Shown here: in pieces, positions 57,511 to 64,000 of the stretch
Numbering within the stretch: the stretch's first letter is position 1
How the letters are laid out: each line of letters opens with the position of its first letter
Notes under the pieces: generated by a model
What the model saw: only the letters and a program-made list of their open reading frames with translations
Told to the model about the DNA's origin: nothing
The model's database searches: none
DNA from: Rugalucina vietnamica
Lineage: Eukaryota > Mollusca > Bivalvia > Lucinida > Lucinidae
Assembly (NCBI GenBank): GCA_964017185.1
Contig: OZ024870.1
Coordinates: 24,823,621 to 24,887,620 of the forward strand
Length of the DNA: 64,000 nt
Reading direction: 5' to 3'
Translations under genes and position numbers: made by a program

Positions 57511-58198
57511 AGGCAAACAGCCCATAGGGAAATATTTAATATTATATTTAAGAAAGGTATGTCACAAATAATCAATTGCCTTATATGAATTGAAATCTTA
57601 GAAAAAAACTATTGAAAATAAGAAAAGGTTTCATCATAAATACAGTATATTAAAAATAATAATTCTAAATCTTGGGAAAATTAGACAGAGTAGGAACTTA
57701 ATAAGTTAACTAAAAAGAGTCAAATACTTCTAAAAGACATGCATATGCGGTCAGTGAAAATCCAGCGATGAAAACGACTGATAAAGAAGCATTGAACAAC
57801 AATCCACTATATTTTCATTCTCATTACAATCGCCAGAGATGAAAGTGTATTTCTCGATATTTTTCATTTCCCGATGAAGATGAAATGCATTGTCACGTGA
57901 TATGGAAACCACGCCCGGCTTTGAGCGGAGCGACTCCAAAACCAGCTAGTTGTTTGTTTAATCTTGTTGGCGTGCCGTCGGTGGCGTTAAGCACGATAAT
58001 TTGACGATATGGCTGTTCCAAAACTCCGTTGAATCTTATTTCATGTCAAATAGCCTGAAATTAGCGATGATATGCGCAAATTAAAATCTGATTCTCGGTT
58101 GATAAAATAAATGTAAAATGTATCAGGACAATCAGACAGAAATTCCCACTCCAAAAACCGAGGTGGGAAAAATTAAATTGACAGTTAGGTACATGTAA

Positions 58199-59210
58199 GA
58201 GGTCTGTCCCGGGAAATCATAAAGATGCCTGATATTTCGTGAACGGTTTGTTGAAATTTAAAGATATGTTCATGCTTTTAAACTACATTTGTACTGAGCC
58301 ATCTGTAAAAATATTAGTTCAATCGCTTACAAATTGCAAAAGTTATGGAGATTGATATGATGGTGTATCGGCGTTTACGGAGCACGTTGAAAATCATTTT
58401 GCTACGTTTTTGTGAAGGGATGGTTGAATGTTTAGTGTGCAGTCTCTTTATAAGAGCCGTAATGGTGATGAATATTGTCATCTAAGCATTGATTAAGTCT
58501 CCTTAGTTAAAATTATAGTCAATAATTTGAGTAATAAATGATAAGTAGGAAAATAGCATGATTAGTTTCATTTTATATGAGGGAATACGAATTTTATTTT
58601 AGACTAAAATAAAACAAAAAGATGTCACTTGTTTAAAATGTCAACACGAAACGAGCATTTAGAATATTTAAAGAAAAATGCATACAGAATCATCACAGGA
58701 TTATTAATGACATAATAGAAGGTTGATTTTATAAATAAATTTTGTTAAATATACTTAACTGGAAAGAAAAGCTTGGGGAAGGTCTAATTTTGCGCCACAA
58801 AACTTACATTACGTCACTATTTTCCAATAAAATAATTGCAGTAGGTTTAAGAAAATTTCAATAAAATCAACGCTGATGGTGGAAATTATTTCAAACTTTC
58901 AAAACCTTATCTTACATAATTACTCGTGCAACTGATAATGAGAATTGTGTAATATCACCTCAACTAGCAATTACAGGAACTGTTGAATTTGATCTTGATG
59001 AATTTCAAAACAGTGTTTTTGACGTGCGCCGTAGACACCTACCCCTCTAGGAATAAATGCATTTAAATCTGTTGTGTAAAGGGTGAATTCATCCATATTT
59101 GTACGAAATGTTTATTAGATGTATGCAAATAGATCATATAAATTTCATGAAATTCTGCAGGCACATTACTGTTTTATCACAGATGTCTACGTATTTCTGG
59201 GACAGACCCC
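58199..59210. mobile_element. Non-autonomous DNA element of about 1 kb with GGTCTGTCCC ends
   Basis: The left end GAGGTCTGTCCCGGGAAATC and the right end, inverted, GGGGTCTGTCCCAGAAATAC form terminal repeats of about 18 bp. The retroelement tail it interrupts continues on both sides (ACAGTTAGGTAC ... GTACTTATACTTAAAAC), so the boundaries are secure to a few bases and a GTAC duplication is possible. The interior is AT-rich with no gene. Confidence 0.75.
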
Positions 59211-59635
59211 GTACTTATACTTAAAACACATCGTAAGCCGAGTGAGCAGCTGTTTCCCAATAGGCGGCCACTCAGTTACCAGAACTTAAATAAAAATATG
59301 AAAACGTATATTAGGTACAAGCAACACAAAAAATTCGACTCTAAAACATAAAACAAATGGAGCCACAACAGAAGTATCGCCTTGGAACGATCAGTAATAT
59401 AAAATCACTAGGAGGCATAAATCAATTTTACAGGCGCCTAACCTCACCCTCATCTTCTGCAGGGGTTCACAACATTTAATCAGTTGGTCGGCCCTCCTGG
59501 TGAATCTCTTACTAGTCAGTGAATCATCATGGACAAACAAATAACATGATGAATAAAAAACGAGGACTCACAGATTCAGTGAGCTGCCCGACGATGGAGA
59601 TCCCTGGGCGCCGAATAACTTACTGAAACCCGGTG

Positions 59636-59974
59636 CATAAAAAAAAAATGTTGTTTGTTTGTTTGTTTGTTTGTTCGGGTTTAACGTCGCTTTCAACATT
59701 ATCTGTCATATCACGACGGTGTCTGGTTGTATCAAGGAGCTCAATGCTGACTTTTATAGTGCTGCCTCACTGTGGTATCAGATCCCAGACGCTTTTACAT
59801 GTACCTGATACCATCTCCAGTCGCATTATACCAACACCGGAGCGACCAGTCCTAGCCCTACCCCGAAAATCCGAGTGCCAAGCGGGGAGCAACTAGTACC
59901 ATTGTTAACGACTTTGGTATGTCGCGGCCCGGAGCGGACACTCTACCTACTGAGCTACCGAGGCCGGTATAAAA

Positions 59975-59985
<11 letters not shown>
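59636..59985 (-). mobile_element. tRNA-derived SINE inside the RT-element tail
   Basis: On the minus strand the head GCCGGCCTCGGTAGCTCAGT and AGGTAGAG carries a clear A box. The body includes GGTATCAGGTACATG and ends with GCGACGTTAAACCCGAACAA followed by (CAAA)n. A-rich and T-rich runs lie at both edges (59,637-59,648 and 59,969-60,006). The CGACGTTAAACCC 3' domain is shared by many molluscan SINEs and probably recruits a partner LINE. It is transcribed by RNA polymerase III in known relatives. Confidence 0.85.
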
Positions 59986-60007
<22 letters not shown>

Positions 60008-60062
60008 GCCAGTTGAACCCTGGTGGGCCAAGCAACAGACAAGAAGCTCCATCATAGAGGTC

Positions 60063-60329
60063 TTACGCCCGGCCCAACCGCGTGCAATTTAAGAAGGCAG
60101 AATAGTTATCAGCCATGATTGTGTTAAACACCAAGCATGCAGACTGTCGCATAACATTTAATTCATATCTTATACGTCTGTAACATGTTATGATTTTTCT
60201 GAACTGAAAAGAAAAATCACTCCTTCCTTTAAGTTTCTTAAATTTGTAAACGAAGTCATCATAAAATTCTAGTTCCGACTGGCCCTCACGTAAAAGCGTC
60301 TTTAGCCCAACATTAAATTTGGATATCAA
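60063..60329 (-). pseudogene. C-terminal part of the element's RT protein
   Basis: It reads SKFNVGLKTLLREGQSELEF, FYDDFVYKFKKLKGRSDF, FRKIITCYRRIRYELNVMRQ and CLVFNTIMADNYSAFLNC, ending just before the 3' untranslated region. It corresponds in order to the protein end seen at 55,226-55,409. It is in a different frame from the RT core upstream, so the coding region is broken. Confidence 0.7.
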
Positions 60330-60535
60330 CTCATAGTGCCTGCGATAAAATTTAGAAAATGTTTTTCGAAGTTTATGTTACCGATAGCCCTGCTGGAGAA
60401 GTTTGGCCGTTAAACATTTATTTCGCGCTTTAAAGTCCGCTACATGATTGCAGACTCTACCAAACCTAATAAGTTGCGAAATGTATACACCATAAGAAGC
60501 ACGGCGAGGATCGTCACCACCTAAAAAATGAAAAT

Positions 60536-61057
60536 TTACAATATCAAAGTCAAAGACATCGCGTTTTTCATAAATTTAAAAAAAATCCATTTGCAATAGA
60601 AAGATGTAAATCCACAAGGGGGTTTCGGTATCTGTGGTGTTTGCTTATTCAATTGTAGTTCAGGTGGATAAATTTTATCGACCATGCCTTCAAAATAAGG
60701 ATTGACAATGTTCAAAAGGTCATCGAGGTACCTAGAAGTTGAATTAAAAGCCTCGATAACATCAGCTTGATTGTCATGGTTAAGAAAATCCATGAGGTCT
60801 CTGTCGTAGCAGTATAAAAATAAATCAGCTACGAGAGGGGCGCAATTTGTACCCATCAGAATTCCAGCAATTGTCTGTAAATACTTGGTTCCGAGTATAA
60901 TATAAATATTATCCAGGAGATGTGATAAGGCGCCGCATACATTCTGACATGACCAAAGTGTATATCGCCTTTGGTCAGAGGAAGTGAAGAAAGCTTTTCT
61001 GTCATTGCAGGCCACATTAAATGAACCATAGTTTTTAATGCTCTTTTGAAGGTCCAC
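60536..61057 (-). pseudogene. RT core of the recurrent retroelement
   Basis: The key RT stretch is GILMGTNCAPLVADLFLYCY (the usual PMG...P.LA motif with I-L-M-G) followed by the catalytic-type loop SRYLDDLLNI, that is YLDD in place of YADD, then NPYFEGMVDKIYPPELQLNK. The style (MGTNCAPL and YLDD) matches a family of RT proteins widespread in cnidarians, molluscs and fish that I believe is Penelope-like, though this is uncertain. An upstream part of the domain (TLWSCQNVCGALSHLLDN) is present and the N-terminus is lost. Confidence 0.75.
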
Positions 61058-61130
61058 TCTATCAAGGAGTTTTTCTTTAATCAGATTAGTATAAAATACA
61101 AAAACTTGATCCTTTGGAAGCAGTGAAATC

Positions 61131-61550
61131 GTTCAAAGTGAGGTATTATTCATTTTAATTTATGATGCAACAACCCTACATATCGGCCTAAAAAGGTGGG
61201 TTCGTAAATAGAAGTTTGTTTAGCTACTGACCTAATAAAGGCCATCTCTACTGACTAAATAAAGACCGCGTTGCAATTTTGTTTAACGCACCAAACAGAA
61301 GCGCGACAGTGACGTCAAATTTAGTCACGTTTTGTGACGTCGATCTCCGCCATTGTTATGCAACGTTACGTAAATGGACAAGAAAAATATGAATTATCAT
61401 CAAAATGTACCGCTATGGTGGCAAATTTTGAGGAGTCGTTCTGCGGAGTGATTGCTGAGCTGTTGACTAAATAAACAAAATGGCGGAAAGCAAATCTCCT
61501 CTCATCGGATGAGGTTTTTCGCGAAATTTGTCGGCTTTCGTTGCATTATA
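61131..61550. other. No gene; CRE-like words
   Basis: GTGACGTCAAATTTAGTCAC and TGTGACGTCGATC lie at 61,310-61,345. TGCAACGTTACG follows near 61,360. An imperfect inverted pair (CTCCGCCATTGTTA / AACAAAATGGCGGA, 61,346 and 61,475) suggests this is part of another foldback element. Nothing is coding. Confidence 0.4.
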
Positions 61551-61552
61551 AA

Positions 61553-61713
61553 GTGAATAACTACCCTGTGACCAAAAATAAATCGATTACTCACGGTCGC
61601 TCGGACCGTAAACAGATGAAACGTCTCGCTGAAAGCTCGCCATTTCATCTGTTTACTAATCCTCACGTGATAAATCGGTTAATTTTTTGTCACGGGGTAG
61701 TCAATTACTATAT
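61553..61713. repeat. Hairpin MITE of about 160 bp
   Basis: Arms ATAACTACCCTGTGACCAAA and the inverse of TTTGTCACGGGGTAGTCAAT pair over about 40 bp, with an inner stem AACAGATGAAACG / CATTTCATCTGTT. It sits at the left edge of inverted copy C. Confidence 0.7.
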
Positions 61714-63065
61714 ACAAAGTATATTCAGAAGAAAAAAATAGTCAGTACATTTGATAAGGCCCATGTTTTTTTTTCCAGCCAGTCGATTGACTTGCCTGTT
61801 CCTTCTTGTTAAATTCTTGCTCAATTCAATAAGAAACTGCACCAGTTGTACATTTCGACACTGTTTATAGCCGTAATTGCAAAGTACCATTTTTGTGACT
61901 ACCCGACAAATAGCCTAATTAATAGTGTACTGTAAACCAACTTTTTAACCAACAGTATTTGCAAAGTAACGAAATTTCAAAAACATTTTTTGTGAAATTT
62001 AGCTTCAGTCTCGATAAATAATAGGTCGAAAACCAAAAATTTGGATATTAACTCCCTTCAATTTAAAATAAGAGCAAAATTTGTGTATGTATTCTTGACA
62101 AAATTACATATGCTATTGCAATCATTTTTCTTGGAATGTTATGTTTCGTTCTCAGCCTTTATTACTAATAAATGCAATCCCCTCAATCAAGCGGTTCTGG
62201 ATTTAGCGTGCTTTAAATAGACTTAAAGGTACTATACATATATTTTCACTGAATAAACTTATGTCTTTTAACATAATAATATTGGGGAATACTGAACTGA
62301 CTTGTATATTTTTCATTGGTCATTCCTTCACTAAAGAATATAATTGTTTGTAGTACCTTAGATTTTAAATTTCAAAAGGTAAAAGAAGGCAATGTTGAGG
62401 AAATGACGCAATCAAAAAGACGTTCCACAGCCAAAACTGCCAACGCATAATAAATTGCTTATTTGTGGAAACAATACCACCATGATATTACAAAATACAA
62501 GGCTATTTGTAAGCATTAAATTCATCAAAGCCTATGGGAATTAATGATGTGGAATACCTTTGATGCTTGACTGTAATTCTAATTATACTAAGCAATGTTT
62601 TAATCAGTGACAAACTATTCAGAACCAATGGATTTTCAGTAATCTGGATGTAAGACAGAAAAAAAAATAATTGATTCATTAATTTATTAATCAATTTAAT
62701 GATTCATCAATTAATAAAATATCAATAGATTTTAAAAACGTGTACATTTAACATGTAGTTTGAGCGTCGATGATTTATTACGTCTTCTTGCATAGATATC
62801 TATGCGCATAGTTGTTTGAAGCCGTTTTCGATTGGTCGAAATCCGTGGTCAAACAGCAAAACCCATGTTCAAATCATGAAATTCACGTGCCATATGAACA
62901 TGGGTTTTGGCCGACGTCATTGTTCAATGCGACGTGGCGTCATGTGTTTTGTAGAAACAAAATGGCTAACATTCAATAGGCTCTGCGGTTTTCGGTGAGT
63001 TTTTACGTTTTTAATGTTATTTTCATGGGATTTTAAGTGGATTAGAGTGAAAATGCAAGAACAGC

Positions 63066-63205
63066 GATCAACCATGGTTTGTTTCAGTGTTCAAACATTC
63101 GATGGATCACGAGGAAGGTGTTTGAACACAAGGCCGCAGGCCGCGTGTTCAAACACCTTCCTCGTGATCCATCGAATGTTTGAACACTGAAAACCATGGT
63201 TGATC
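63066..63205. repeat. Near-perfect 140-bp palindrome
   Basis: Arms of about 60 bp (GATCAACCATGGTTTGTTTC and AGTGTTCAAACATTCGATGG onward) pair with their inverse around AAGGCCGCAGGCC. The element around it (about 62,800-63,215) also contains CAAAACCCATGTTC and GAACATGGGTTTTG as a second inverted pair. Other unit copies do not have it. Confidence 0.85.
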
Positions 63206-63805
63206 CCTATATTTGAAAAATTACGATTTGGCTTCCGTCTCCTAGGGCTTTTCTCTACAGAAGTATTAGTCTCTTCAGTACCACTTATTGCACTTTTGGA
63301 TCCGTTTTATGTCTATGTGTAGTATATGAGATTGAATTAATCCATTGTGGAAATGTGATGATGGTTTGGCATTTTCCAATACATTATCTCATTTGTTATA
63401 CAAACACTTTGAACATAATAAAACTCCCCTAGCACTGACGTCAGATAAAGAGCCTAAATCTAACGCGTGTAATACATTTTCATAATGCTTTTCTAACTTT
63501 TCGTTTTGAAAACTGTAATTTTGCCAGACCGTTTGCATATCGGAGACCTTTATAAGTTGAGGCGACAGCCTCTATCGAATGGTATTTTCATGCAAAAACT
63601 AAAGACGCTTATCTTATGTTCTGGCTCATATGAGGCCAAAACACCAGACACGCATTTTATCCATAGGACATGCTTTTATCTCAGCAGTCATACTTTGATT
63701 TGATTTCCTAACAAAACATTTCATTGACCTGTTACTGAGATTCTCTTGTTCACAAGAATTGATAGCATAACATTATGTTTTCAAGACGATATGTTTAAGG
63801 ATTGA

Positions 63806-63947
63806 AATTCAGATTTTTTGTTTTCTTTGAATGATGAAGAACATTAGCTTTTTTATGTAAGCCCGAAAGGCTTCTCGGAGACATTTAACTTCGGAGACAT
63901 TGAACCAAGTAGTGTTTTATCATCCTGTGAAAGCTAAAATTCTGAAT
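63806..63947. repeat. Hairpin element within unit (copy C)
   Basis: The inverted version of 29,490-29,638, with arms near GAATGATGAAGAACATTAGC and CATCCTGTGAAAGCTAAAA. It is more decayed than in A and B. Confidence 0.6.
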
Positions 63948-64000
63948 TACCTATATTTATAAATAGCCATGTTCTAAATGATATATCTTCTTATGAATAG

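Larger units (their letters stand above)
57045..58128 (+). repeat. Large tandem unit, partial copy E
   Basis: It begins at the GC-rich hairpin region and runs, without the two large insertions of copy D, through the SINE-derived segment, TAGGAACTTAATAAGTTAAC, AACAATCCACTATATTTTCA and GGCGTTAAGCACG-like sequence. It stops just before the position of the TTTAGCTTTCAC hairpin, where the minus-strand RT element starts. It is the cleanest template for the left third of the unit. Confidence 0.75.
58129..61130 (-). mobile_element. Most complete copy of the recurrent RT element
   Basis: On the minus strand the order is: RT-coding fragments (61,057-60,536 and 60,329-60,063), the 3' untranslated region (60,057-59,990 and 59,630-59,211) and its terminal part (58,197-58,129). 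It has itself received a SINE (59,636-59,985) and a DNA element of about 1 kb (58,199-59,210). The 5' end near 61,130 is a truncation, since the N-terminal part of the protein is missing. The family is a non-LTR retroelement, probably Penelope-like. I could not see a GIY-YIG endonuclease to confirm that. Confidence 0.7.
61716..64000 (-). repeat. Large tandem unit, inverted copy C, leaving the window
   Basis: Read on the minus strand it matches copy B from about 43,890 to about 47,140: TAGTCGGGTAGT-like sequence, TTACAAAAATG, CCCATAGGCTTTGATG, CATTGGTTCTGA, CATCGACGCTC and the AGCTTTCAC hairpin. Relative to B it lacks about 44,780-45,745 and has gained a palindromic element at about 62,800-63,215. 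It is oriented opposite to A, B, D and E. Confidence 0.75.

Noticed and set aside
59920-59975. tRNA gene on the minus strand
   Set aside because: Has a good A box (TAGCTCAGTAGGTAGAG) but continues into a SINE body, with no full cloverleaf.
60858-61065. Alternative minus-strand frame over the RT N-terminal part
   Set aside because: Overlaps the RT-core frame and has no motifs of its own.
1-64000. CRISPR arrays, rRNA genes, bacterial operons, LTR-retrovirus-like or Polinton-like elements
   Set aside because: No regular short direct repeats with spacers, no rRNA core sequence, and no recognisable gag, protease, integrase, envelope or capsid reading seen anywhere in the window.

Overview
The window looks like AT-rich nuclear DNA of an animal, most likely a bivalve mollusc and perhaps a heterodont clam. 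The evidence is indirect. The foldback repeat ending AGCCTTCGGCTCAGGTGAGC, the MITEs opening with AGCCGCGTCATGAGAAAACC and the tRNA-headed SINE whose 3' domain carries CGACGTTAAACCC are all, to my memory, abundant in clam, oyster and mussel genomes. There are no bacterial operons, rRNA genes or CRISPR arrays. Almost everything recognisable is mobile or repetitive. Only two stretches look like host coding sequence: a decayed or multi-exon gene at 4.0-5.4 kb (minus strand) and one C2H2 zinc-finger exon at 13.2-13.3 kb (minus strand).

Layout. 0-2 kb: retroelement 3' tails, one of them inserted into a MITE, plus a degenerate piece of the large repeat unit seen later. 4.0-5.4 kb: the host-type gene or pseudogene. 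5.8-9.7 kb: a long L1/Tx1-type LINE with an unbroken endonuclease-reverse transcriptase frame. 10.2-13.2 kb: a 310-bp MITE, then about nine degenerate tandem repeats of roughly 290 bp. 14.1-19.3 kb: a Jockey/CR1-like LINE split by a 3,046-bp TA-flanked DNA element with perfect 46-bp inverted ends. 19.3-27.5 kb: retroelement tails, MITEs, simple repeats and a roughly 2.4-kb DNA element carrying a broken MADF-domain gene.

27.8-64 kb is dominated by a large non-coding unit (about 6.5-7 kb once later insertions are removed). It is repeated head to tail as copy A (about 27.9-37.2 kb), copy B (37.2-49.95 kb) and partial copy D (from 49.96 kb), with a further partial copy E (57.0-58.1 kb) and an inverted copy C (61.7-64 kb, leaving the window). 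Comparing copies gives empty sites for a mariner element (30.7-32.0 kb), several MITEs and a 5'-truncated retroelement. Copy B is also interrupted by an endonuclease-reverse transcriptase LINE (about 39.1-42.1 kb) whose C-terminus carries a C2H2 finger and whose RT core has an internal deletion.

A single reverse-transcriptase element family (Penelope-like or another non-LTR lineage, clade uncertain) links many of these pieces. Its most complete copy (58.1-61.1 kb, minus) has RT-coding fragments followed by a roughly 650-bp 3' untranslated region. At least six other copies in the window are 5'-truncated pieces of that same 3' end. The window therefore records layered insertions (SINE in retroelement, retroelement in MITE, MITEs in DNA transposon, DNA transposon in LINE), and their relative order can be read directly from the sequence. 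I recognised no LTR retrovirus-like or Polinton-like element.
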